Below are positions 52,404 through 61,448 of a stretch of 64,000 nucleotides of DNA, one piece after another. The position numbers were made by a program, and so were the translations under genes. This DNA is from Kocuria subflava (GTDB taxonomy: Bacteria > Actinomycetota > Actinomycetes > Actinomycetales > Micrococcaceae). Below the pieces are notes generated by a model. That model saw only the letters and a list, made by a program, of their open reading frames with translations, had not been told where the DNA came from and did no database searches. Location: NCBI RefSeq assembly GCF_012163155.1, contig NZ_JAAVUN010000008.1, forward strand, positions 42,717-106,716. Reading direction: 5' to 3'. Numbering within the stretch: position 1 is the first letter of the stretch; every line of letters starts with the position of its first letter.

Positions 52404-54149
52404 ATGAAACTCGCCGAACAACTCGTGGCCCAGCTGCAGCAAGCAGGTGTCAAGCGTATTTACGGGATCGTGGGCGACAGCCTCAACCCCATTGTGGATG
52501 CCGTCCGCCAGACCGGTGGCAGCAAGAAAGGTGGAATCGACTGGATTCACGTGCGCCATGAGGAGGCTGCTGCCTTTGCTGCTGCCGCTGAGGCGCAGTT
52601 GACCGGTGAGTTGGCTGTATGTGCGGGATCTTGCGGCCCGGGAAACCTGCACCTGATCAACGGGCTTTACGACGCCCAGCGTTCCGGTGCACCCGTGTTG
52701 GCCATCGCCTCACACATTCCGTCCGTTCAAATCGGACAGTCCTTCTTCCAGGAAACCCACCCTGATCGACTCTTCAATGAGTGCTCCGTATACAGCGAGC
52801 TGATCTCCACCACAGATCAGGCCCCGCGCGTGGTCCGCTCTGCCATTCAGCACGCCACAAGCCTCAACGGCGTGGCCGTTGTGACACTACCCGGGGACGT
52901 GGCCGACCAGGACGCCACCGCCAAGACCCCCCACTGGACACCGGTGATGGCTGCAACCACGGTGCCGAACCCCGAATGCATCCAGGAAATTGCCCAGGTG
53001 CTCAACGATGCCAAGAAGGTGGCCATCTTTGCCGGCGACGGCGTGCGCGGCGCGCACGCCGAGGTCATGGCACTGGCTGAAGCACTGGCAGCACCCGTGG
53101 GCCACTCCCTGCGCGGCAAGGACGCCATCCAGTACGACAACCCGTTCGACGTCGGCATGACAGGGCTTCTCGGATACGGAGCTGCTGCCGAAGGCCTCCA
53201 GGATGCCGACGTCATGATCATGTTGGGCACGGATTTCCCCTACGACCAGTTCCTGCCTGAAACCACCACCATCCAGGTGGACCGCAACCCTGCGGTGCTG
53301 GGACGCCGAACCGATGTGCAATATCCCCTGCAGGGGGACGTGTTGCCCACAGTCCAGGCATTGTTGCCTCTGATCAAACCCAAGAAGGATCAGAGTTTCC
53401 TCACGAAGACCCTCAAGCGCCACGACAAGCTCATGAATCACGCGGTGGGTGCCTACACCCGCAACGTGAAGCGGCTGCAACCCATTCACCCCGAATACGT
53501 TGCGGACGTACTGGACCAGGTGGCTGCAGAAGACGCCGTCTTCACAGCTGACACGGGCATGTGCAATGTATGGTCCGCACGCTACATCCGTCCTCTCGGT
53601 ACGCGCAGGGTGATCGGTTCCTATTTGCACGGTTCCATGGCCAATGCGCTTCCTCATGCCATTGGCGCGCAGGTTTCCCACCCCGGCCGGCAGGTGATCT
53701 CCATGTCCGGGGACGGTGGCCTTTCCATGCTGATGGGCGAGCTCGTCACAGCGGCCATGTACCAACTGCCGGTCAACGTGGTGGTCTTCAACAACTCCAC
53801 CTTGGGCATGGTCAAGCTGGAAATGCTTGTGGACGGCCTGCCGGACTTCGGCGTGGACGTCCCGGACGCAAATTACGCCAAAGTGGCAGAGGCTCTGGGG
53901 TTCCACGCCCAGAGGGTGGTCAAGGCCAAGGATGTGGAAGGCGCGCTCAAGTCCGCCTTGGCGCACAACGGACCGTCACTGGTGGAGGTCATCACAGATC
54001 CCAATGCTCTGTCCATGCCGCCCAAGATCACCGGGGATCAGGTGTTCGGCTTTGCCACGGCCATGAGCAAGATCGTGCTCAACCGAGGTGCGGGAGAGGC
54101 CGTGTCCATGGCGCGCTCAAACCTGCGAAACGCCAACGCTCTTCGCTGA
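52404..54149 (+). CDS. poxB: pyruvate oxidase / pyruvate:quinone oxidoreductase (PoxB type)
   Basis: A 581-residue ThDP-FAD enzyme (E. coli PoxB 572). It decarboxylates pyruvate oxidatively to acetate and CO2. N-terminal: RIYGIVGDSLNPIVDAV, HVRHEEAAAFAAAAEAQL with the catalytic Glu, and CAGSCGPGNLHLINGL. Middle: FAD domain. C-terminal: MSGDGGLSMLMGELVTAAMYQLPVNVVVFNN, the GDG-N ThDP motif. ATG after AGGAGG. The last residues diverge from the E. coli membrane-binding peptide. The gene looks somewhat less GC-rich than fumC and lies precisely between two 103-bp direct repeats, so it could be lost or gained by recombination. Confidence 0.93.
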   Translation: MKLAEQLVAQLQQAGVKRIYGIVGDSLNPIVDAVRQTGGSKKGGIDWIHVRHEEAAAFAAAAEAQLTGELAVCAGSCGPGNLHLINGLYDAQRSGAPVLAIASHIPSVQIGQSFFQETHPDRLFNECSVYSELISTTDQAPRVVRSAIQHATSLNGVAVVTLPGDVADQDATAKTPHWTPVMAATTVPNPECIQEIAQVLNDAKKVAIFAGDGVRGAHAEVMALAEALAAPVGHSLRGKDAIQYDNPFDVGMTGLLGYGAAAEGLQDADVMIMLGTDFPYDQFLPETTTIQVDRNPAVLGRRTDVQYPLQGDVLPTVQALLPLIKPKKDQSFLTKTLKRHDKLMNHAVGAYTRNVKRLQPIHPEYVADVLDQVAAEDAVFTADTGMCNVWSARYIRPLGTRRVIGSYLHGSMANALPHAIGAQVSHPGRQVISMSGDGGLSMLMGELVTAAMYQLPVNVVVFNNSTLGMVKLEMLVDGLPDFGVDVPDANYAKVAEALGFHAQRVVKAKDVEGALKSALAHNGPSLVEVITDPNALSMPPKITGDQVFGFATAMSKIVLNRGAGEAVSMARSNLRNANALR

Positions 54150-54245
54150 GCAGCAAGTTCCACCGGTACTGACCGGCCCAGAAGCGATTTGTGCCGCCCA
54201 TCAGCTCTGATGGGCGGCACAAATCGCTTCTGAGCAGATGGAGGG
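54143..54245 (+). repeat. 103-bp direct repeat, copy 2, with perfect 26-bp hairpin
   Basis: 101 of 103 bases match copy 1 (52186-52288). The hairpin arms are fully complementary here. The repeat starts inside poxB: its first 7 bases are the final CGC-TGA context of that gene, so the hairpin is the poxB terminator. Distance between copies is 1957 nt in the same orientation. Confidence 0.9.
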
Positions 54246-54318
54246 AGCAATGAGCGGAAGAACTCGCTGTTCGGCGGGTGTCAGGCAGCAGGGCTGGCCG
54301 GCAGCTACCCGCCCGCGT

Positions 54319-54810
54319 TCATGACGAGACGGTTCCGTCCGGGTCCGTGACAAACCTAGTGCGGCCATCGAACTCCACGGCCACGGCGATTCGTTCCAAG
54401 AGGTCCTCCCGGATCTCCGGCAAATCGTTCAGAGGGAACCAGCGGACGTCCGTGGATTCGTCGTCGTTGACCACCGGGTCGCCGCTGACCCAGCGGCACC
54501 GGAAGGCATGGTCAAGGAAAGTGCACCGGTCGCCGTTGGGGAATTCCATCTCCCGGCCTGCTTTCACCATCGCCAGGCCCTCCACCACACAGGTCACCCC
54601 GGTTTCCTCCTGGCATTCACGCACAGCCGTCACCGCAGGATCTTCCCCGGGGTCAACAATGCCCGTGATGGGAGTCCACCGGCCGTTGTCCGAACGGCGG
54701 CCCAACAGCACGTGGTCTCCTTTGAGCACCACTGCGGTGGCACCTGGCAACCACAGCAGGGCGTGGCCGATCTTTTCGCGCAGCTCAAGGATGAAGTCAG
54801 GGGTGGGCAT
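54319..54810 (-). CDS. NUDIX hydrolase
   Basis: A 163-residue NUDIX protein. The NUDIX box GIVDPGEDPAVTAVRECQEETGV fits GX5EX7REUXEEXGU with Asp at the first acidic place (GEDP) and an intact REcqEE core. It probably hydrolyses a nucleoside diphosphate derivative; substrate unknown. ATG at 54810 after AGGAG; an upstream extension to 54879 has no ribosome binding site. It lies 49 nt after the stop of the prepilin-peptidase gene and may share its transcript. Confidence 0.9.
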   Translation of the reverse strand: MPTPDFILELREKIGHALLWLPGATAVVLKGDHVLLGRRSDNGRWTPITGIVDPGEDPAVTAVRECQEETGVTCVVEGLAMVKAGREMEFPNGDRCTFLDHAFRCRWVSGDPVVNDDESTDVRWFPLNDLPEIREDLLERIAVAVEFDGRTRFVTDPDGTVSS

Positions 54811-54859
54811 GGGTGCTCCTGTCTGACGGAGGATCAAGGACCTGGCATCAAGGATGTTG

Positions 54860-55375
54860 TCACACCAGAACCAGCGCAAGGGCAGCGCCCACCAGCATGG
54901 CAGGTCCGAACGGTACCCGGTCCGTGGCCTTGGCCCGCTTGCTGATCAGCAGGAACACGGCGATCACCCCACCCACCACAAAACCAAGAACCACACCCCA
55001 CAAAACGTTCCACATGGATGCGAAGCCCAAGACCGTGCCCAGCAGGCCGGCCAAGCGGACGTCACCCAGCCCCAGGGCTCCACGGGAGGCTCGATGCAGC
55101 AGGAGGTACAACAGCCACATTCCCATTGATCCCAGCACCATGCCCACAATGCGGGTGGGCTCGCCGGAGAGCAGAGCGGCAGCGGTCAACAGGATCCCCG
55201 CCCCCACCCATGTGGGTCTGACCACGGCCCCCGGGAGCCGGTGTTCGCGCAGATCCACGTAGAGCAACCAGGCGGAGATCAGAGCCAGGGACGTGAGGGT
55301 GAGCAGGACAAAGAACGTGGCCATCAAGCTGCCCACTCCCCCGTCCGATGCATGGAGCATCAAGTAATCACCCAT
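54860..55375 (-). CDS. A24 family prepilin peptidase-like membrane protein
   Basis: A 171-residue protein with six membrane helices. The aspartic protease motifs are in YVDLREHRLP (first Asp) and ALGLGDVRLAGLLG (GxGD, second Asp), as in type IV leader peptidase/preflagellin peptidase cores without the methyltransferase domain. It would cut class III signals of Flp/Tad pilins. ATG at 55375 lies 7 nt after a -10-like TACCGT (minus strand 55383-55388), so leaderless; a longer frame begins at 55456. No pilus genes are in the window. Confidence 0.85.
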   Translation of the reverse strand: MGDYLMLHASDGGVGSLMATFFVLLTLTSLALISAWLLYVDLREHRLPGAVVRPTWVGAGILLTAAALLSGEPTRIVGMVLGSMGMWLLYLLLHRASRGALGLGDVRLAGLLGTVLGFASMWNVLWGVVLGFVVGGVIAVFLLISKRAKATDRVPFGPAMLVGAALALVLV

Positions 55376-55490
55376 GGGCACCACGGTAGTCCGGGGCGAC
55401 CCCGCAGCCCACTCCACGTCAGCCTTCAGTGGAAAGGTCACCCAAGTGTTAACCACCCACGCTGGATGTGGAGGTCTTTAGACTGGTCCC

Positions 55491-56333
55491 ATGAGCATCG
55501 GACCGTACGGTCGCCCCACTGCAGCCCCGGGAAACGACCCCCAGGAGTTCGCCGCACTGTGCAGATCCTCGCCCTGGCGCTGGAACACCATCCGCTTCAC
55601 ACTGCAGTGGTTGCTCCCGGCCTCCGACCGGGATGCCACCGGAGCCCCCATACGGGACTCCTCCATGGGAGCCAAACAGGACCGCGTGCCATCGCCCATC
55701 CGAGCCTGGGTCCGACGCCCCAAGGATCTGCGCGTGGAAACCCTGGACGGGCATCCTCTCTACACGTCCACGGACATCGGCACCTCTCTGCAGGATTTCT
55801 ACGTGGCTTCCCGTCCGGACTCATGGCTCCTGCCGCCGTCGTTGGTGGCCCCTGTCTACCGCCGCTCCGGTCTGGTGGAACGCCGCCCGGAGGCCGCCTA
55901 TGGTGACCCCGTGTTCGGAGGTGGCCGCTGGCAGGCAGTGCTGGACCCGGTGGAGATGGTGGGACCCAAGCCTGTGGCCCCGTACCTGGCAGCCCAACAA
56001 CTGCCCGCGGCCATCAGTGACGTCCGGGTCCTGCATGACGACGCCGGGCGCACCGTCCGTACCGCCACCGTGACACCTCGGATCACCTACCAGCCCGTGG
56101 AGCCAGGCCATCCGTTGGTCCCTGCGCCCTCAGAGGTGGTGGTGGATGACCAGACGGGGATCTGTGTGGCCTCCACCGTTTTGGAAGGGCCGCTGAGTGG
56201 TGCCGGGCACCGGCTGCGGATCGAGGCCGTGGACGACTACATGCTGGATGACTTGTTCACACCGGTCTCCTTCAACCTCACGGATGTTTCCCACCATGTC
56301 CCGTGGCAGGTCACGCAAGCCCCTGACGTATGA
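55491..56333 (+). CDS. hypothetical protein, not recognised
   Basis: A 280-residue soluble protein with no signal peptide, membrane helix or Cys cluster. It is Pro- and Arg-rich; visible segments include SSPWRWNTIRFTLQW, YTSTDIGTSLQDFYVASRPDSWLLPPS and VVDDQTGICVASTVLEGP, the last resembling a beta-rich repeat. The real start is secured by the leaderless signal TAGACT (55479-55484), 6 nt from the ATG. It stands alone between a divergent prepilin peptidase and a mannosyltransferase gene. No function is proposed. Confidence 0.7.
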   Translation: MSIGPYGRPTAAPGNDPQEFAALCRSSPWRWNTIRFTLQWLLPASDRDATGAPIRDSSMGAKQDRVPSPIRAWVRRPKDLRVETLDGHPLYTSTDIGTSLQDFYVASRPDSWLLPPSLVAPVYRRSGLVERRPEAAYGDPVFGGGRWQAVLDPVEMVGPKPVAPYLAAQQLPAAISDVRVLHDDAGRTVRTATVTPRITYQPVEPGHPLVPAPSEVVVDDQTGICVASTVLEGPLSGAGHRLRIEAVDDYMLDDLFTPVSFNLTDVSHHVPWQVTQAPDV

Positions 56334-56447
56334 GGTCCTGGGCCGTAGCCCATTAAGCTGACCCACGGGTCCCCCAATGATTGGTCATGCAACTGCGGGC
56401 GTCCCGATACCCAATTTCCCCTCCTGTGTGATGATCCGAAGGCCCCC

Positions 56448-57746
56448 ATGTCCCGGTCGCATCGATTGGTTTCCCTCTCTCCCCGAATCTCCTGGTCCAC
56501 CATCTGTGCCTTGCTGGTCAGCTACGTGGTGGTCACCGCCCTGGCATCGACCTATCTGTTGACGGTCAGGGACTCACCGGGCCTGGACATGCGTGTGTAC
56601 TGGCGAGCAGCCCAGGTGCTGCACGGAGTGAACCCCAACACCCAGGAGCTCTACGCTCCCTCACTGGTTTCCGTGGGCAGTCTGGAGCTTCCATTCACCT
56701 ATCCACCGCTGTCAGCCCTCATGTTCTACCCCTTGGGCGGCATGACCTTGGAGCAGGCCTGGAGCATCACAGCCGTGTTCGGCGTGGCATTGCTGGGGCT
56801 ATACGTACTGGTGATCTTGCACCTGGCACCGTTCTCACGCGCCTGGTTCGGATCCACTCCTGTGGTGAGCGTCTTGGCGTTCCTTGGTGTCTACGGCGTG
56901 TTGTGGAACCTGTACCCGGTGAGCTTCACCCTGGTGTTCGGGCAGGTCAACATAGCCTTGGCGCTGCTGATCCTGTGGGACCTGGGCAGGCAGCGGGAGC
57001 ACACGTGGGGCACCGGTGTGCTGACCGGATTTGCCGCCGGGTTCAAGGTCACGCCCGCAGCCATGGGACTGGTCCCCCTGGTGCAGGGCCGGTGGTGCAC
57101 CATTGCGGGCATGGTCCTGGGGTTGGCAACCACCGTGGTGATCTCTGCGGTGTTCCTCCCGCGCGAGGTCTGGGACTACTTCACCTCCCAGTTGTGGCAG
57201 ACCAGCCGAGTGGGCGAGGACGCACGAATTTCCAACCTCTCCCTCAATGGTTCCCTGCACATGCTCAACCTCCCGGACGGTTGGGCCAGTCCCCTGTGGG
57301 TGGTCCTGGTTCTGACAGTGCTGGTGGGCGGAGCACTGGGAATCCGACGGGTGTCCCGTGCGGGTGACGCCTTCAGCGCCACCGTGATCGGCGCTTTGGT
57401 CATGCTGCTGATCTCCCCGATTTCCTGGGAGCACCACTGGGTGTGGGTGGGGCCCCTTCTGCTGGCCCTGATTCCACACAACCCGCGGTCGGCACCGGCA
57501 TGGGAATGGGCGGTGGTGGTGATCCTGGCTGGGTTGCTGTTGTGGACGTTCACCTCCGCGCCATCCATATTTGCCGCCCACCTCACCGAGCCAGGTGAGG
57601 TGCCTGCTGTGGTGTTCAATGGCCCACCGTCACTGGAACGGGTGGCCACCTTCCCGGTCTGGGCCGCCGTGCTTTCAGGAATCTGGCTGTGCCTGCGGCC
57701 GTACCGCACAGATCTCACACCTCAGCACGTTCCAGCACTTCCGTGA
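56448..57746 (+). CDS. GT87 family polyprenyl-phosphate-mannose mannosyltransferase
   Basis: A 432-residue polytopic GT-C glycosyltransferase (DUF2029/GT87, the PimE group). Loop after helix 1: [22 protein letters not shown] with the catalytic-type Asp; [16 protein letters not shown] and [18 protein letters not shown] are family marks; [14 protein letters not shown] is near the end. About 10 helices. It would transfer mannose outside the membrane to a lipid glycan such as PIMs or lipomannan. Its 3' end overlaps the convergent phoH gene by 32 nt. Confidence 0.88.
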   Translation: MSRSHRLVSLSPRISWSTICALLVSYVVVTALASTYLLTVRDSPGLDMRVYWRAAQVLHGVNPNTQELYAPSLVSVGSLELPFTYPPLSALMFYPLGGMTLEQAWSITAVFGVALLGLYVLVILHLAPFSRAWFGSTPVVSVLAFLGVYGVLWNLYPVSFTLVFGQVNIALALLILWDLGRQREHTWGTGVLTGFAAGFKVTPAAMGLVPLVQGRWCTIAGMVLGLATTVVISAVFLPREVWDYFTSQLWQTSRVGEDARISNLSLNGSLHMLNLPDGWASPLWVVLVLTVLVGGALGIRRVSRAGDAFSATVIGALVMLLISPISWEHHWVWVGPLLLALIPHNPRSAPAWEWAVVVILAGLLLWTFTSAPSIFAAHLTEPGEVPAVVFNGPPSLERVATFPVWAAVLSGIWLCLRPYRTDLTPQHVPALP

Positions 57747-59130
57747 CCAGCGCGGCGATCGGCGAGCGCTCGGAGCGCGTCAACGTGACGTGCCCGAACA
57801 AGGCCTGACCCTTGAGCGCTTCCACCACGGCCGTGACACCGTCGTGGCGCCCCACGCGCAGGTTGTCGCGCTGTGCGACGTCGTGAGTCAGGATCACTTT
57901 GGAGTTCCGCCCGATTCTGGAGAGCACGGTCAGCAGCACGTTCTTCTCCAGGGATTGGGCCTCGTCCACAATCACCCAGGCGTCATGCAGGGACCGTCCG
58001 CGGATGTGGGTCAGCGGCAGCACCTCGATCAAACCGCGTGAGCTCACCTCAGTCATGACGTTTTCGGAGACCACGGAACCCAAGGTGTCGTAGACGGCTT
58101 GGCCCCAGGGGTTCATTTTTTCGTCCTCGGTGCCGGGCAGGTAGCCCAGCTCCTGACCGCCCACCGCGTAGAGCGGACGGAACACGATGATCTTGCGGTG
58201 TTCCTGACGTTCCAGCACGGCTTCCAGCCCCGCACACAGGGCCAACGCCGATTTGCCGGTGCCGGCCCGCCCTCCCAGGGAGACGATCCCCACCGCCGGG
58301 TCCGTCAAGACGTCAATGGCCAGGCGCTGTTCCGCCGAGCGCCCCACCACGCCGAACACTTCACGGTCACCCCGCACCACACGTGTGTTTCCATCGGCCC
58401 GGACCCGGGCCAGGGCATTGCCGCGCGGTGAGTGCAGCACCAGTCCACAGTTGGCCGGTAGCCCGGCAGATTGATCGATGGCCACGGACTCTTGGGCGTA
58501 CAGGGCAGCGACGACGTCGTCGTGGACCTCCAATTCCTCCACTCCCGTGTATTCGGTGTGGCCCCCGGTCACCCACTCCGCGCGGTATTCATCAGCATCC
58601 AGGCCCAATGCAGATGCCTTGACGCGCATGGGGAGGTCCTTGGAGACCACGCAGACGTCATGGCCTTCATCCGCCAGGTTCTTGGCCACGGCCAGGATGC
58701 GGGAATCATTGTCCTTGAGCCGGAAGCTCAACGGCAGCACGGTCTCGGCCACGTGGTTGAGCTCCACCATCAGACGACCCCCCTCATCCCCCAGCGGCAA
58801 AGGGCGGTTCAGGTTGCCGTGTTCCACGCGCAGTTGGTCCAGCAGACGCAATGCCTTGCGGGCAAAATAGCCCAGCTCGGGGTCATGGCGTTTGCCCTCC
58901 AACTCGGTGATCACCACCACGGGCAGAACGACGTCGTGTTCGGCAAAACGCAAGACGGCGCGAGGATCGGAGAGGAGCACGGAGGTGTCCACCACGTAGG
59001 ACTTCACGCCGGCCCGCGGTGCGGTCACCGCAGGCGTTTGTACGGAGGACACCTGGTGGGTGGAGGCCTGCCAGGTGTCACCGTGCTGAGCTGCGGCATC
59101 GAGCTTGTGGTCTACGTGATTGCTGGTCAT
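57715..59130 (-). CDS. PIN domain-PhoH ATPase fusion (PhoH2 type)
   Basis: A 471-residue fusion. The PIN RNase domain (about 40-190) starts [16 protein letters not shown] and has the acidic residues in ITELEGKR and [11 protein letters not shown]. The PhoH ATPase (about 260-470) has Walker [14 protein letters not shown], the [16 protein letters not shown] segment and Walker [13 protein letters not shown]. PhoH2 proteins unwind and cleave RNA. The ATG at 59130 follows AAAGGGCG; the earlier start at 59268 has none. Position next to a cis-prenyl transferase and hemolysin III matches M. tuberculosis Rv1095 and neighbours. Confidence 0.92.
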   Translation of the reverse strand: MTSNHVDHKLDAAAQHGDTWQASTHQVSSVQTPAVTAPRAGVKSYVVDTSVLLSDPRAVLRFAEHDVVLPVVVITELEGKRHDPELGYFARKALRLLDQLRVEHGNLNRPLPLGDEGGRLMVELNHVAETVLPLSFRLKDNDSRILAVAKNLADEGHDVCVVSKDLPMRVKASALGLDADEYRAEWVTGGHTEYTGVEELEVHDDVVAALYAQESVAIDQSAGLPANCGLVLHSPRGNALARVRADGNTRVVRGDREVFGVVGRSAEQRLAIDVLTDPAVGIVSLGGRAGTGKSALALCAGLEAVLERQEHRKIIVFRPLYAVGGQELGYLPGTEDEKMNPWGQAVYDTLGSVVSENVMTEVSSRGLIEVLPLTHIRGRSLHDAWVIVDEAQSLEKNVLLTVLSRIGRNSKVILTHDVAQRDNLRVGRHDGVTAVVEALKGQALFGHVTLTRSERSPIAALVTEVLERAEV

Positions 59131-59286
59131 CGCGGCGCCCTTTGTTGGGTGAGGACAACCGGCGTCGGTCACCGGCCGCCTGATCCCACGGTGACATGGC
59201 ACACGACTGCCCCCAGTGCCTGACACGTGAACGCCCCGTGAATTACAGGGATGTGACTCAGGGCACACGCGCAGACGGGGGTGTGC

Positions 59287-60048
59287 TCAGCCGCCGAATC
59301 GACGTTTGCGGGATGCGTAGTCCCGCAAGGCACGCAGGAAGTCCACGTAGCGGAAATCCGGCCACAGGGCCTCACAGAAGTAGTACTCCGAATAGGCGGA
59401 CTGCCACATCAGGAACCCGGAGAGCCGCTGCTCACCGGAGGTGCGGATCAAGAGGTCAGGATCCGGTTGGCCGCGGGTGTAAAGGTGTTCCGAAATGTGC
59501 TCGGCAGACAAGGAGGACACCAAATCGCGGACATCCTCCCCGCGGTCCAGGGCCTCCGTGAAGATCTCCTTGACGGCATCCACGATCTCTTGGCGTCCGC
59601 CGTAGCCCACGGCAATGTTCAGATGGGGGCCCTCGTTGTCCTTGGTGACCACCCGCAGGGTTTCCAGGCGATCCCGCAACGGCTGGGGCAGTAGGTCCAA
59701 GGCCCCCACCGGCTGCGCACGGCAAATACCCTCTTCCTGCAGCCGCTGGGTCAGGCCCGTGATGATCTCCAGGAGCGGTCCCAGCTCAGCAGCGGGGCGC
59801 TTCAGATTCTCCGTGGAGAGCACGTACAGGGTGACCACGGGGATCTCCAGGTCCCGGCACCATCCCAGGAACTCGATGATCTTCTCCGCACCCGCACGGT
59901 GACCGTCCTCCGTGGACCCACCGGACTGTTTGGCCCACCGCCGATTGCCGTCCACCAGCACACCCACATGGTGGGGCAACCGGTCTTGATCCAGGTCAGC
60001 GGCAAGACGCTGCTCATAGAGCCGGTAGATGGGTCGAGCTTTGGCCAC
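59287..60048 (-). CDS. cis-prenyl transferase (UppS family, Rv1086-like position)
   Basis: A 253-residue Z-isoprenyl diphosphate synthase. Motifs: HHVGVLVDGNRRWAK (catalytic Asp), GHRAGAEKI, TLYVLSTENLKR, NIAVGYGGRQEIVDAVK and the end PDLLIRTSGEQRLSGFLMWQSAYSEYYF. GTG start with AGGAGG. By neighbourhood it matches Rv1086 of M. tuberculosis, a short-chain Z,E-farnesyl diphosphate synthase, rather than the decaprenyl enzyme; chain length here is not proven. It supplies lipid carrier for the many sugar transferases. Confidence 0.93.
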   Translation of the reverse strand: MAKARPIYRLYEQRLAADLDQDRLPHHVGVLVDGNRRWAKQSGGSTEDGHRAGAEKIIEFLGWCRDLEIPVVTLYVLSTENLKRPAAELGPLLEIITGLTQRLQEEGICRAQPVGALDLLPQPLRDRLETLRVVTKDNEGPHLNIAVGYGGRQEIVDAVKEIFTEALDRGEDVRDLVSSLSAEHISEHLYTRGQPDPDLLIRTSGEQRLSGFLMWQSAYSEYYFCEALWPDFRYVDFLRALRDYASRKRRFGG

Positions 60049-60203
60049 GCCACCCTCCTGACATCTGTGTGCGGATCAGCCAGTACAAATCTAGCGCCTG
60101 CCCCAGAACATCACGTCCCGCAATCCCAGGCGGCACCCAAGTTGGGGACCTAGAATTCTTGATGATCCCCCGGGTCCCACTTACTTTCCTCAAGGAGGTT
60201 CCC

Positions 60204-60965
60204 GTGACCGAACATGCTCGCGCATCTCAGCGCACCACCAAGCGCCCACGACGGGTTGCTCCCGTGATCCCTGACGTGCTGGAAACCGTGGCCCGCTCAC
60301 CGTTCTTGCACAAGCTCGGTTCAACACTTGCCCACCCACCGGTGCCCCGCAAACCCAGTTGGCGCGGTTGGATCCACGCCGGTTTCACCCCCATTGCCTT
60401 TGTGATGGTTCTGGTGGCCATGATCCTGGCCCCCACCGTGGAATTGCGGGTGGCCTGCGCCGTTTTTGGTGTCACCGGGTTGCTTCTGTTCGGCGTCTCC
60501 GGGATCTACCACCGCAGCTACTGGTCCCCGCGGGTCACCGCTGTTCTACGCCGCTTGGACCACACCAACATTGCCCTGTTGATTGCCGGCACCTACACGC
60601 CGGCCGCCATTGCGTTGATGCCTGACCCCACCATCCTGCTGTCCATCATCTGGGGTTCGGCCATCGGCCTGGTGGCCTTCCGGCTGGTGTGGATGAATGC
60701 ACCGCGTTGGCTCTACACGCCGTTGTACGTGGTCATGGGCTGTATTGCCGTGGCTTATCTGCCGCAGTTCTGGCCGGTGCAGCCCGTGGCCACCATCATG
60801 TTGGCGGTCGGTGGACTTGCTTACATTGCAGGTGCGGTCACCTACGCGCTCAAGTGGCCCATCCTGGCCCCGCGCACTTTTGGCTTCCATGAGGTCTTCC
60901 ACACCTGGACCGTGGTGGGATTCATCTGCCACTACATTGCGATCATGTTCGCCATGCTGGGGTGA
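60204..60965 (+). CDS. hemolysin III family membrane protein (YqfA/TrhA type)
   Basis: A 253-residue PAQR-like protein with seven membrane helices after a 65-residue basic N-terminus. Family signatures: SWRGWIHAGFTP (H in helix 1), SGIYHRSYW, LRRLDHTNIALLIAGTYTP and FGFHEVFHTWTVVGFICHY with the His pair. It is called hemolysin by homology only; the group relates to membrane energetics and lipid metabolism. GTG at 60204 after AAGGAGG; a -10 (TAGAAT) is at 60151-60156. Homologous to Rv1085c by position. Confidence 0.92.
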   Translation: MTEHARASQRTTKRPRRVAPVIPDVLETVARSPFLHKLGSTLAHPPVPRKPSWRGWIHAGFTPIAFVMVLVAMILAPTVELRVACAVFGVTGLLLFGVSGIYHRSYWSPRVTAVLRRLDHTNIALLIAGTYTPAAIALMPDPTILLSIIWGSAIGLVAFRLVWMNAPRWLYTPLYVVMGCIAVAYLPQFWPVQPVATIMLAVGGLAYIAGAVTYALKWPILAPRTFGFHEVFHTWTVVGFICHYIAIMFAMLG

Positions 60966-60983
60966 CCAGGCGCTCAAGGGTTC

Positions 60984-61034
60984 GGGCATGGAAAAGGGCA
61001 GATCCACTCAACGGACCTGCCCTTTTCCATGCCC
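60984..61034. terminator. 18-bp perfect bidirectional hairpin
   Basis: GGGCATGGAAAAGGGCAG (60984-61001) pairs perfectly with 61017-61034; on each strand the stem holds an A4/T4 block. Between convergent stops of the hemolysin III gene and the small membrane protein gene. Confidence 0.7.
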
Positions 61035-61043
61035 AAATCAGGG

Positions 61044-61388
61044 CTACACCCCGGAACCGGGTTCCGACCCGCCGGAGTTGGGCTTCTGCCCGGAACCGTC
61101 TGAGGTGGTGGCGGGCGCAGGCGTCGTCGTCGTGGCGGTCTGCTGCGCGCCCTCACCGGCAGGTGAACCCTGCCTCTCCTGGGCCTCCTGCTCAGCGGCG
61201 TAGGCCAGGCGGTACCGCAAGCGGCGCTGCCGACGCATGAAGTCCAGGATCAAGGCAGTCAGTGCCACCACCACAAAAAACGTGGCGAAAAACCCGATCA
61301 CACCTGGGCTGACCTGTTCAGGCTCCAAACCCGGCATGAGCTGGTTGGGGTCAGCGGGCGGGGTGGTCTCCAGGAACACGGACAACAT
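61044..61388 (-). CDS. small single-pass membrane protein downstream of mca (Rv1083-like position)
   Basis: A 114-residue protein: short outside part, one membrane helix (about 29-50, GVIGFFATFFVVVALTALILDF), basic RRQRRLRYR just inside, then a 55-residue Thr/Ala/Gly/Ser tail. No enzyme motif. It follows mca by 60 nt on the same strand; a small membrane protein in this place is usual in actinobacteria. Function unknown. Confidence 0.8.
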   Translation of the reverse strand: MLSVFLETTPPADPNQLMPGLEPEQVSPGVIGFFATFFVVVALTALILDFMRRQRRLRYRLAYAAEQEAQERQGSPAGEGAQQTATTTTPAPATTSDGSGQKPNSGGSEPGSGV

Positions 61389-61448
61389 GGTGAGTCACTC
61401 GGCTTTCGGAACTTTGGGGATGGACATCGGCTGCTCCAAGCGAGTGGC

